Source: Neostapfia colusana
Taxonomy: Eukaryota > Streptophyta > Magnoliopsida > Poales > Poaceae
Length of the DNA stretch: 64,000 nt
Direction: 5' to 3'
NCBI GenBank assembly: GCA_030760725.1
Contig: JASWHV010000018.1
Location: 24,212,273-24,276,272, forward strand
The stretch's first letter is position 1. The number at the start of each line of letters is the position of its first letter. Below, in pieces: positions 55,001 to 64,000 of this stretch. The notes beneath the pieces are model-generated. The model saw nothing but the letters and a program-made list of their open reading frames with translations, had not been told where the DNA came from and did not search any database. The translations under genes and the position numbers were made by a program.

Positions 55001-56625
55001 TTATTAATTGCTAAAACTTCCCGGACTGGCGTGTCTAACATCATGGAATGCGGACGGTGGAATGGAGAATTTAAGTGGACCGTCCGTGTCCGAGTCTCTA
55101 GGACAGCGCCATGGTATTGCAGCCATGACATCCCTAAGATTGCATCAATCTTTTGTCCCATAAGGATTATCAAGGTGGTGGGATATAGTTTCCCACCTAA
55201 GCACAAAGGTGCCTTTGGAATCATCATATTAGCTGAAATCTTCCCTCCCGGTGAGCAGATCATATAAGTGCAGTCGGTTGGGAAGACTTGCAATTGGTGT
55301 TTAGCCACATAGGATGCACTTATAAAGCTGTGGGTTGCACCAGAATCAAATAATATGACGATGGCTTGATGGTTGAGAGTAAACGTACCCGCCAGCACGT
55401 TGTCTCCCTCTGGGGCGTCCTCATTGTCGAGGTTGCGGACGCCTCCAGTCCGCTGACCAACCTTCTTCACCGGAGGTCGGCCTCGAGCACCGCCCTGGAG
55501 CTGGGCTTGCCCGCTGCTCTGCTGCCCCTGGGGACAGTCCTTCGCAAAGTGGCCCGCTTGGCCACACGTGAAGCAGGTGAAACGGGGCGGTCCCCCGCTG
55601 ATCGGTGGACGGAAACCTGGGGCGCGTTGTGGCGGTGGAAACGCCCGGGGTACCGTCTGCTGCTGCTGCTGTCTTGGTGGTGGCATCGGCGGACGGAACG
55701 GAGGTGCCTGAAAGGGACGTCCCCCGAACCGTTGCGGTCGCGCCGGTGGTTGCCACTGCTGCCCGGATGGTGTCCGATACACCATACGGTACTTCTGGGG
55801 AGCGCCACTCCCACCGCTGCTAGGTGGAGCGCTACGCTTCCTCTGCTCAGCGGCTAACTCCCGCTGAGCGTCCTCTTGCATGATGGCGGCATTGACTAGG
55901 TCGTTGAATGTGCCGCGGTTCCATTGTACGAGGTGGGTCTTCATTTCGGGATGTAACCCCCGATAGAAGTGCTCCCTCTTCTTCTCCTCCGTGGAGATGT
56001 AGTCTGACGCATACTGCGCCAGATGGTTGAAGGCACGGGAGTAGTCGTGGGCACTCCTCCCGCCCTGTTTTAGTTCCAAAAATTCTTGGAACTTTCTCTT
56101 CATTATTCCGGGAGGAATGTGATAGGCGCGGAACGCCTCCCGGAACTCTTGCCATTCCACGGCATGGCCAGCCGGACGTGAGGCGACATAATTCGCCCAC
56201 CATGCACCAGCGGCACCGTGGAGCTGCTGTGCTGCGAACAGTGTCTTCTGCCGCTCCGTACACTGGAGCAGCCCGAACTTGGACTCGATAGTCCGCAGCC
56301 AGTTGTCCGCCTCCAGTGGTTCTTCAGCTTCGGTGAACACTGGAGGGTGCGTACTCATGAAATCCGAGTACGACACTTCGCGGGGCTCACGAGGCCCTCG
56401 CTCTTGACGTCCTCCCGCCTGGGACGTATTCTGCACGATCGTGCGGAGCAGGTCGGTCTGCTCCTCACGACCTCCCACCAATGCTGCTATCACATCCGCT
56501 AGAGTAAGCGGAGGCGGCGGTGGTGGCTGCTGCTGCGGGGTGCTGTCGTAGGCCGGTGGCTGGGAGTCATCGCCTCCACCTTGGCTAGAGCCACCAACCT
56601 CGTGCGTGGTCCTAGTACGAACCAT
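52093..56625 (-). CDS. E4 Gag-Pol polyprotein, intact (1510 aa)
   Basis: One uninterrupted frame encodes all replication proteins. I start at ATG 56625 (MVRTRTTHEVGGSS), matching E1 and E3 Gag starts; the frame is open 69 codons further upstream but that part has no Gag similarity. Domains by residue: Gag core about 80-250, CCHC knuckle 351-364, protease with DSGA at 427-430, RT with FIDD at 738-741, RNase H (DVYCDASG, TDHKSLKYIF, ADALSRK) about 870-1010, integrase HHCC with Cys 1129 and 1132, core D1162, D1223 and E1259 (35 residues between the last two), GPY-type C-terminus (GPYAITEKCGP) and a chromodomain about 1430-1505 (LWFYKILWSNH, ATWESEEFLRSNYPE). No catalytic residue is missing. Gag and Pol in one frame is common in this clade. 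Confidence 0.96.
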   Translation of the reverse strand: MVRTRTTHEVGGSSQGGGDDSQPPAYDSTPQQQPPPPPPLTLADVIAALVGGREEQTDLLRTIVQNTSQAGGRQERGPREPREVSYSDFMSTHPPVFTEAEEPLEADNWLRTIESKFGLLQCTERQKTLFAAQQLHGAAGAWWANYVASRPAGHAVEWQEFREAFRAYHIPPGIMKRKFQEFLELKQGGRSAHDYSRAFNHLAQYASDYISTEEKKREHFYRGLHPEMKTHLVQWNRGTFNDLVNAAIMQEDAQRELAAEQRKRSAPPSSGGSGAPQKYRMVYRTPSGQQWQPPARPQRFGGRPFQAPPFRPPMPPPRQQQQQTVPRAFPPPQRAPGFRPPISGGPPRFTCFTCGQAGHFAKDCPQGQQSSGQAQLQGGARGRPPVKKVGQRTGGVRNLDNEDAPEGDNVLAGTFTLNHQAIVILFDSGATHSFISASYVAKHQLQVFPTDCTYMICSPGGKISANMMIPKAPLCLGGKLYPTTLIILMGQKIDAILGMSWLQYHGAVLETRTRTVHLNSPFHRPHSMMLDTPVREVLAINNAEVLKLEDIPVVREYPDVFPDDLPGMPPERDVEFKIELTPGTTPISRRPYKMAPNELAELKEQLNDLLSKGFIRPSSSPWGCSALFVKKKDETLRLCVDYRPLNAVTIKNKYPLPRIDILFDQLVGASVFSKMDLRSGYHQIKIRAEDIPKTAFSTRYGLYEYLVMSFGLTNAPAHFMYLMNSVFMPELDKFVVVFIDDILVYSKTEAEHAEHLRIVLQRLRDHKLYAKFSKCEFWISQVPFLGHIISAEGIAVDPSKIEQVLKWKAPTSVHEVRSFLGLAGYYRRFIPSFSKLAKPMTELLKKGTKYVWNTACEGAFRTLVKHLTTAPVLAQPDTTKPFDVYCDASGIGLGCVLMQEGRVVAYGSRQLRNHEQHYPTHDLELAAVVLALKMWRHYLLGNLVHLYTDHKSLKYIFTQKELNMRQRRWLELIKDYEIEIHYHPGKANVVADALSRKSHVHHLTITPVEEEEPSLYLVPYGSLYNLALIPTIREDIIAAQKTDKGMAHLRRRIDNGEIKCFRKDDEGTLWFNDRIVVPRDMKLRKKILDEAHLSKYSIHPGSNKMYQDLKKKFWWTRMKREVAKYVSECDTCRRVKADHMKKSGLLQPLKIPAWKWEDVSMDFIVGLPLTANKHDSIWVIVDRLTKTAHFIPVNTRYNAGKYAELYIAKILCLYGVPKTIVSDRGALFVSRFWEQLHAALGTKLIRSSAYHPQTDGQTERVNQVLEDMLRACAIHHGRNWDDHLPLAEFSYNNGYQASIKMAPYEALYGRKCRTPLNWCESGERVTFGVDVVNDAEERVRIIQANLKAAQSRQKSYADKRRRPLHFDVGEHVYLRVSPMKGVHRFGVKGKLAPRFIGPYAITEKCGPAAYRLELPASLTGIHDIFHVSQLRKCLKHTTAVPTEDIGELKPDLTYDEYPVGILDEKARTTRSRTLWFYKILWSNHTAEEATWESEEFLRSNYPEFMASQHG

Positions 56626-58449
56626 CTGCAACCATACGACATTAACCATCAGTCCCGCAACATTTTGCATGCAGTCCAATAGAACTGGGCGGAAAAACAT
56701 TATGACAACAAAACATGCGAAATATCTCGTAAGCAGATAATGTAATAACTTTGCACAAGCTACACCATTACCAGACCAAACACAAGTTAGTTTAATCCAA
56801 CTTGATGAACCCCCTCTTTGGAAGCTCACCATAACTGGGTTTGGTCTCTACGAGACATTATTATTGCGTTGTCATCACGTATAACACCCTTAGGGTACAA
56901 CACCCTTTTCAATGAGTTCAACTGTCATTCTTCTGTCAGAATGACCAGTTGCTACCTATTCCAAGTTTTGATCTGGTTCTGGGCATTTTCATGACTCAAG
57001 TTGAATACCAAAGTTCAAGTTAACTTCAGTATCTTTCCAACGAGTACTCATTTGCCCCCAGATCAGCTTTGATTAAAAAGTTATGTTAATTCAAAGTTAG
57101 CAGAATTTCTGGAAGAATTTTAACAGCACCTCCCTTGGAAGTGGCTGTTTCCAATCCTGATTTCCACTAAATTCTGTGCTGAAACTTCAGAAACTTTGAA
57201 TTGCAAAGATGTCAAACATCTTCTACTCTTTCTAAGGATGGATTATATGACAATTTTAGATTTTTCTACTGGGAGTTATATTTGAAAAACAGATCAGTTC
57301 AGAGGATGTTTTACTCTGCCCTGGTTCTGGACAGTTTACATTCCTCTGGGATTTCAGCCATCTTAAGGCGAGTTTCAGCTCTGGAAGTCTACAACAAAGT
57401 TGTAGAGGACTTGAATACCTTTCCAAAACTATATAGCACACCTCCCTGGGCTAAAAGACCTGTGAGTTATGCCCTGTTGAGGATCAGCAAACGTGCTGCC
57501 CAAAACAGAGCACTCTGCTTTTCATACTTTTGGCTATACTGCTCCACTATCCCATTCTTATACCCAACCAGGGTCCTAAATGTTGAACCTATAGATTTTA
57601 ATTCTTTGTTATCATTATTCTCATGCATATGCCTACCATATCTCGGTACTACGTTCCTCACAAAAGAAAATCCTACCCGGATCATACCGGCATATACGTC
57701 TCAAATGTGGCACTAAACGGTCTCTCGCACACGTTTTCTACACGGATACATACGTGGTTAGTACCTGCAGAAAACCACACAATAATGGTGCACTCAATGG
57801 TTATTCATTTCAGGCAGTTCCATATTTGAAAGTAAATACAAACGCCCGTATCATTGTCATACGGCCGTCCTTGAGTTAGGTCACGTCTCAAGGCACGTGA
57901 TCGTGTTTCAACACCACACGACGGGGAACCCGAGTATGTCATGAACGGGTCGTCACGGTTGGGAATGTCATCAACCCAACAGATACCACCTACTGCCCTG
58001 CAGGGCACGCCGATGGCAAGCGCTGCGTATGTCCTCCTGGGCTATTTCCAGACGAACACACTTTCGCGTTACTGACCACGCGATGGGGTCTCCACTTACT
58101 TGCCTAATGCACGCTAGGGATCAGCGTTTCATATGAACTCAGGGACATGAAGAGTCCAAAAGATTCATATTGACGTCTCACACCAAGCTATGAGACAAAT
58201 CCCTGAACCACGTTCCTCGTCAGGGAGAGCTAACCGAAATTGAACCGCTTTCGGTGGCGTTCCTTACCATACTTACCAGAGCGTAGGTGCGTCGTTACAA
58301 AATTGAAATTCAGAATTATAACACATAAGTTAGTCCTTGCCACTTTAAGTAACTATGCTAATATAGTCCTTACTTGGGCAACTACCGATTCCTCACCGTA
58401 TACCTAAGTTTTTTCCCATAATGCAGTCCTTAAGTACTGTGCTATCCCC
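56626..58449 (-). other. E4 5' leader
   Basis: About 1.8 kb without a supportable coding frame. The part near the primer site (58200-58450) and the block at 57643-57740 are closely related to the E3a leader, suggesting a conserved RNA function such as packaging or reverse-transcription start. No ORF0. Confidence 0.65.
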
Positions 58450-58467
58450 AACCTGGCTCTGATACCA
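58450..58467 (-). other. E4 primer binding site (initiator Met tRNA)
   Basis: Plus strand aacctggctctgatacca matches 18 bases of the plant initiator tRNA-Met 3' end, three bases from the 5' LTR. Confidence 0.93.
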
Positions 58468-58727
58468 GGCTGTGGCGGACCGGAATCCGCTCATCCAGGA
58501 TCGCAGAGGGTGATGCCGCGCGATGCGACACCCGACAGCACACGTCATAAGAACACAATATATTACATGGGAAAAACAGCTGAAACTGTACAAATAAGTA
58601 CAAACTTCAGTTACAATTATTGTTCTATTACACAGCGGAAGACTACACTATACAACTCACGCCCGCCTATTTAGCAAAAGTCGGTTGCCCAGCCCTAGGG
58701 CAACCCACACTAGCTGCACGTCTCAGC

Positions 58728-58825
58728 TCAGCGCGGCGTGTACGGCTCCCACTCAGCCGTGGTCCCCGACGGAGGGTAACCCTCGCCGGTGGACTCGTAC
58801 TCCGAGTCCGTGGGTGGCTCTTCAC
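58728..58825 (-). CDS. Putative LTR exon B in E4 5' LTR
   Basis: Identical to 48324-48421. This copy lies downstream of the active promoter, so it is the one that would be transcribed with the element. The stop codon falls about 250 bases before the primer site. Confidence 0.5.
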
Positions 58826-59852
58826 CTGAAAAACACTTAAGCAGCAACTGTGAGCACAAAGGCTCAGCAAGGCTTAACCGACTCACCTAAGCATGAAACT
58901 CTACATGAGGTGTACAATGGACATAGGATATTAACATTTCAGCAAAACGACACGCCTACAAGTTCATCCTTAGTTCATCTTTTAGCAACAAGTTAACAGT
59001 TCATGAAATCTGAAATTTAGTAAGCAGTATTTGGTGGCACACATGTAGCAATACAATTATATCAATCAGCATCATTGAATCAACATATTTCATCCATTAG
59101 TCTACGTTACGACGCAGTGAACAAGCAGTACTCGTCACCGCGAGGGACGGCGAATCGACTCGATATACACCTGCAGGGAAAACCCAAAGAGCACGTCACG
59201 TACGCCCACCCGTGGAGCTGCACAGCACGCTCACTCGATGTCGTACGGGACAACCTTTCACCCAACAGCCCAAACGTCGAACCGGTCGCACCGAAACGAG
59301 CAGGAGGTTCTCCACACGGAGCATCTCTCTATGCCCGTTGGCAGATTTCCACCTTGCTGCCCTCAACCTACACCTATAAATCGGTGTGCTATGCCTCGAC
59401 GCCCGGAGGTTTAGGCTACATCGGTTTATCGGGGCCCATATATCCGATATGCCTTCGGTACGTTCAATACTTGTTCAGCAGGGCCGCACACGGATCGGTC
59501 CTCAATCGACACGGGCAGGGCTGCGCACACAAGACTCTCTCTTGCTGCGCCCTAGCCCCTGCCTAGTCTCATTTTCATTACTAAAGTGATCTCACATCAC
59601 TCAACCGAACCCGTGTGTCCCAAGCCTATCTCGCGAGTAGATTCCAACTACTCGACTTGTACCGAAGTCCTATGACTCATTAAGCATAGGCTGTCTACTC
59701 GAGGTCCTTGACACTACCCTCACTCTTTTAGGAGCCTTTGGTTGTGCAAGTGGGGTTTCATTCATCCTATACCTAATGCACATACATACTTCATATGACA
59801 CATGTAAACAAAGTAAAACTTTTAGAAAGGGTTAATGCAAACCGGGGCTTGC

Positions 59853-59930
59853 CTTGTTGCTGCTGGTCAGAAGTTAGTTCTTCGTCCGGAAGGAGGAAGT
59901 CCAGCACTTCCGGAGTCTCTTCTTCAACGG
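59853..59930 (-). CDS. Putative LTR exon A in E4 5' LTR
   Basis: Identical to 49449-49526. Intron to exon B 58826-59852. Confidence 0.5.
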
Positions 59931-61232
59931 CTACACGTTAATGAAATACTACATGTTAATTTATATGTAAAAGTGAGTTTAGAGTAAGACTTATACTATT
60001 GGTTCTAATAACCAGCCTCTAATACCTGGAACTTTGTTTAAGAATTTAAATATGAACTGGTGTTGGTGGTTTGGCTTGGACTTAATCACATGGTTAAATG
60101 CTAAGTGGTTTTCCCCCCTTTTCCATATTAATCCCTTAAGTGGGTAAACAGGACAGGGGTGATCTAGAGCTCCAATGGAGCTGAGAATTTTTGTGTGAGT
60201 TCCTTGTCACAAGAAAACTCTCTGGACCAAACATTAGCACTTTTCATGGAGTGGTTTGCTCAGAATAATTCTCTTGGCAAATCAGCAAGGAAGAATTAAT
60301 TCTGAGGTAATACCCCTGTTCATGCTCAACTTAATGAACTACAATTTATATTATAGCTCATAGAGTTTGCATGAATTTTCCTAGCATTTTTGGAGTCAGG
60401 GTTTGCCCAGAATTGAATTTCCAAGTTTTGGAAATTCTCTGAAAATGTTTCTGCATTCAAATGAACACAGCACCTTCAAATTTGAATTGCTCTGACCAAA
60501 TCAACTCCAAATGGTCTGAAACTTTTACAGGGGTTTACTAATGTCCTAAAGAACATCCTGGCAAAATTTGGGGATTTTTGGATGGACCAAACTCCCTCTA
60601 AAATTCTTTTGCTCAGAAACTTTAAAGAATTTTCCAGAATTAATTAATGGGTTTCATACAAATTGGGTTGTATATCTGGACAGAGCTAGGCAAGATGAAT
60701 CCAACCCAATTTGAATCCCTAAATTTGGAGCTTCCTAGCCACGGTTATGGATTTCTAAAGTTTGAGCTAATCCCTGAATTATTTTCCTACAGAAAATCCC
60801 CTCCCGCGCTAAACCAGAGGCTGACAGCGGGGCCCGCCCATTTAAATTGAACTAACCGCGCGCTCGCGCGCGATTAACACAGGGGCTGACAGGTGGGGCC
60901 GCGCCCTTCGTCTACCTCCCGACGTCGCCGCCCCGAGCCGCCGGAGCTCCGGCGAGGTCAGCGTTCCCGGCGATCTAGCTCACCGGAGCCGACGAGACTC
61001 GCCGCCCCCACGTAATCTCGGGTGCTGAACCCGCTGGACACCATGTCGCCGCCGGCTAACCGCCATAGCTCGCCGGCGACGAGCCCTATGCCTCTGTGCT
61101 ACCTCGGCAATGTGTTCCCGTCCTTCTGACCGTTTTCTTCGTGCGCTAATCGCGTCGCCATACTCAGGGAAACCTCGGGAAACTCGGCATGAGCTCTGTT
61201 GGCCCCTAAACGGCCGGCAACCCAGACCTCAC

Positions 61233-61254
61233 CGGCGACCCCCTCCTCCGCCAT
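61233..61254 (-). CDS. Tentative first exon of the E4 LTR small protein
   Basis: ATG at 61254 begins MAEEGVA and reaches a donor GTGAGG after 22 bases, in the phase needed by exon A at 59930. It is about 380 bases downstream of the TATA box. LTR A and LTR B have similar MAE starts in the same area but no donor in matching phase, so this exon is weakly supported. Confidence 0.25.
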
Positions 61255-61631
61255 ACTGTCCTAGGGTGAACTTAGGGTTCCGGCGGTGATTTCCTTCCGG
61301 TTTTCGAACGAGAAGGGTCGCCAGAACCTCTAGATACTCTCTCACAGCTCCGTTCGGCCTCCCACCCACTATGCTTCCCAAATTTCTGCTAAACCTAATT
61401 GGGTCCCGAAAGGAGCTACTCGCCCTAAACTGAGAAATTCTCCGCGCACAGAGGTCGAACCTTGGAACGGTTTGCGCGGTGGTCTTGAGGACGAGCTAGC
61501 GCTTCACTTTCCTATGGAGGTCGAAGCCGGAAGATGATCACAGCTGGGGTGGCACACGATCGGAGCTCGGGCGACTAGGCTGCTGGTTACAGAACTTCGT
61601 GAGAATCAGTAACTCGCCGGCGGTCTCGGGC

Positions 61632-61639
61632 CTTTTATA
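61632..61639 (-). promoter_or_regulatory. TATA box of E4 5' LTR
   Basis: TATAAAAG on the minus strand; expected promoter of the intact element. Confidence 0.65.
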
Positions 61640-62428
61640 GGCTCCTGAGGCCAGGGGAGAGCGCGACACCTGCTGTGCCACCTCCTCTGCCGAAGCAGGA
61701 GCTGGCCGGCCGAGGTGGTCGGTCGCCGCCGCTGGCTGCAGCTGGCGAGCGCGCTCGGTCGAGGAGTCGGCTGAAGAGACTTCGGTGCTAAGTCTACTGA
61801 CCAGTGGGCCTCCCCTCTAACTCTTTTGTTTTTTTTTCAATTTTCTGAATTCTGTTGTGCCAAAATATCCTCAGCTACTCACAATTTAATGTGAGACTTA
61901 GTCACCAAGCCTTTGTTTGAATTTGAATTCTCAAATTCAAACTTTGTTTGGTTAAATTTGCTTCATATTCAAACTGAAATTCAAATTCAGTTTTGAATTC
62001 TTGCAAATTTAGCTCTTGACAAGATGAGCTCCAATGGGGATGAAAATTGGTGGGTTCACTCAGAAAAATGTGCTGAGTATAGATATGGAGCTAACTTTTG
62101 AATTTGGGTGATGAAAGTTGCTGCAATTTGAATTTACATTCAAATTGGCCTCTTTTTGAAACAACCCAAAAGTGCCTCAAAAAGTGTTGAATTTGCATGA
62201 GCTTTGGACTGAACCTTCCCAAGACTTTTCAAATCCTAGAGGTGAGCTCAACCTCTCATGTTCAGGTGTAGAAACCCTACATTGTGAAGGTGAAGGCTTT
62301 CCCCTCTAATCATTCTTTTGATGGGGGCCACTTGCTCTTCACAATATTTCACAATCTACACACAACAAAACTGTTGTGTTGTGAGGTGCATGAAAGTTTT
62401 TGCAAGTCCCTTTTCTTGGGCTGTTACA

Positions 62429-62433
62429 CCGCC
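62429..62433. repeat. E4 target site duplication, right copy
   Basis: ccgcc, matching 48062-48066. Confidence 0.93.
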
Positions 62434-64000
62434 GCCGAGGGATCTCGCCGGAGAGCTCGCCGCCGGCTGCTGTACAGCTCCAAACTTCTCGATTCTGGCC
62501 GCCCCTGCCTACTTTTACTCGGGGAACAGGATTCTAGGGTCAGCTGCTCATGACAATGGACGGAGCATGGTCGGCGACGAGCCGCCACCTCGGAACGACT
62601 TCGGCCATGTCGGCTGACCACCCTAGCACCTCGGCTACTTGGGAAATCGGTCGGGAAGCATCAGTGGACCTCAGAGAAGGTCGACATGAGCTCGAGGCAG
62701 CTCGGGGAAGGCCCGAAATAGGTCCTCACCGTGCGCCCGATGCTGCCCGTTCGTTCCGCCATTAGTAGACCTTAAATTACGCCGGGCACAGAGGTTCTCC
62801 GGCCCAGAGTTGTGAAGACAACTTGTGCGTTACCGTGTCTAGCTCGTGTGAGAGCGGCCTGAGGCCCTCTAATCCTTTCTAGAGCACGAATTAAACAGAA
62901 CCGTACCCGAAGGTCGTTCTGCACACAGAAAGGGGAAAAGTGGAAATTCGCCGCTGGTGAGCAACCACTCGAGCTGTGGCTCGGGGATGAGCAGCACCGG
63001 TCACCTGCGCGTCCAAGGGTGCCTTGGCTCGGGCGTGACAACGCCCTGGTTTGGCTGTCCACGAGAGCCCGAGGTGCGGCGGTTCCAAGTTCCGATTTTG
63101 ATCTTTCGGCACAGCCGATATCAATCGGTTTCAACCGAATTCTAGCAACGGGGAGGATGGAGGAAGGTCTCTAGTACCTTGCTGGGGCTCTGGATTGGAA
63201 GGAGGGAGCTGCGATCGGCGTTCTCCGATCAAGTCCGAGCTGCGGAAGTTTTCGGCCGGCGCTGAGTTCTTGCGGGGAAGAACGGTGGTGCCTCGGCCGA
63301 GGAGGGGGCAGGCGCCTTAAGAAGGCTCTGCACCGCCTCATGCCCGCGCGTGGGCAAGAAGCTGGTGGCGCGGCGGCTGGCCTCGGTGGCGATCACCGCT
63401 GCGGCTCGGCGACCCGAGTGAAAAAGTCTCAGTCGGTTTGATCTGAGCAGTGGCTGACATGTGGGTCCCACCTCCAGTTTTAACCTCTGAAATTTACTCC
63501 TAATCCCTGTTGTAAACAGTGAACCCCATACTACCCTTGGCAATTCAAATTATTCACCCATGAGCCATTTGAATTGATCAAAGTTCAAATGAGGTTTGGT
63601 TTGAATGAATTTCAGCACAAGTTCAGTTTGAAATTCAAATAAAGTTTGAATTTCTCCCACTTAGCTCATGTCAAGATCAACTCCAAATGGAGTGAAAATT
63701 GGTGTGTGAGCTCACAAAAATGTGCTGAGTAAGAATATGCCCCCCACTTTTAAATTCATTGGATAAAAATGGTTTGAATTTGAATATGGTTTCAAACTGC
63801 CCTCTTCCTAACTATACCCAAACTGACCTCAAAAAGGTTTTGAATTTGGGTGAAACTTGGCATGGACATCCTTAGTAAACTGTAGGAGTTTTCATATGTC
63901 CAACCCATCTACATCACATGTGGGAAATACCACTTTTGCAATGTGTAAGTTTGTTCTCTAATGAGCTTGTTGATAATTGTTACTTGCTCTTCATTTGTGT
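62434..64000 (-). repeat. LTR B, right part, incomplete at window end
   Basis: Continues LTR B after E4. From about 63440 it again matches LTR A (9395 onward). By comparison about 78 bases of the LTR lie beyond the window. The GC-rich part 62434-63440 is much more diverged from LTR A. Confidence 0.87.

Larger units (their letters stand above)
48067..62428 (-). mobile_element. E4: complete, probably young chromovirus (Tekay/Del type)
   Basis: 14.4 kb with two LTRs, primer site, polypurine tract, one intact gag-pol ORF and a 5-bp target duplication CCGCC. The LTRs are 3960 and 3958 bp; the only difference I saw on reading is a run of 11 against 9 T (51425-51435 and the equivalent in 61829-61837). 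It is inserted in LTR B and is the last visible event in this nest. The gene order RT, RNase H, integrase, chromodomain puts it in the chromovirus group. Confidence 0.96.
58471..62428 (-). repeat. E4 5' LTR (3958 bp)
   Basis: Same sequence as the 3' LTR (offset 10404 before and 10402 after the T run). Confidence 0.95.

Noticed and set aside
57201..57716. A 171-codon plus-strand frame in the E4 leader
   Set aside because: Antisense to the element, without motifs, and not kept open in the related E3a leader.
58450..58467. Possible tRNA gene fragments at the tRNA-Met-like sequences
   Set aside because: Only the last 12-18 bases of the tRNA are present, always next to an LTR; they are primer binding sites.

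Overview
The window is wall-to-wall nested LTR retrotransposons of the Ty3/gypsy superfamily, and I find no host gene, rRNA or tRNA gene. Everything points to a grass (Poaceae) genome: chromovirus (Tekay/Del-type) elements with 4-kb LTRs and a tRNA-iMet primer site, Tat-type elements with GC-rich 1.1-kb LTRs, and stacked insertions as in grass intergenic heterochromatin. The species cannot be named from the sequence alone. Labels used below: E1, E3a, E3b, E4 and P are chromovirus-like elements; T1 to T5 and one solo LTR are Tat-type. All read on the minus strand except P, T5 and the solo LTR.

Layout. 1-10027: E1 (left end outside the window), with pol, gag, an extra upstream ORF (ORF0), leader and 5' LTR; it sits inside T1. 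10028-13128: T1 (decayed gag and 5' LTR), inserted into the pol of T2. 13129-23483: T2 and T3, two deleted Tat copies joined through one shared LTR (15960-17056). 23484-28796: P, plus strand, with LTR, gag and pol broken by two stop codons and cut in the integrase by T4. 28797-31980: T4, an LTR plus its 3' non-coding region. 31981-about 32626: T5, a truncated LTR in inverted orientation. 32627-45673: E3a and E3b, two copies of one chromovirus family joined through a shared LTR (36159-40340); E3b carries a Tat solo LTR (40632-41730, target duplication GGTAC) and is cut in gag by LTR B. 45674-48066 plus 62434-64000: LTR B, same family as E1, split by E4. 48067-62428: E4, a complete element with a single uninterrupted gag-pol ORF (1510 codons), all catalytic motifs, LTRs that look identical apart from one poly-T length change, and target duplication CCGCC.

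How the parts work together: only E4 looks able to encode its own Gag, protease, reverse transcriptase, RNase H, integrase and chromodomain; everything else is broken by stops, deletions or later insertions. The most unusual signal is inside the chromovirus LTRs: two short conserved coding blocks bounded by splice-like sites (a GC donor and an AG acceptor) that join in phase in two distinct families, with decayed or partial traces in two more. This suggests a spliced small acidic protein, or spliced leader, encoded in the LTR itself.
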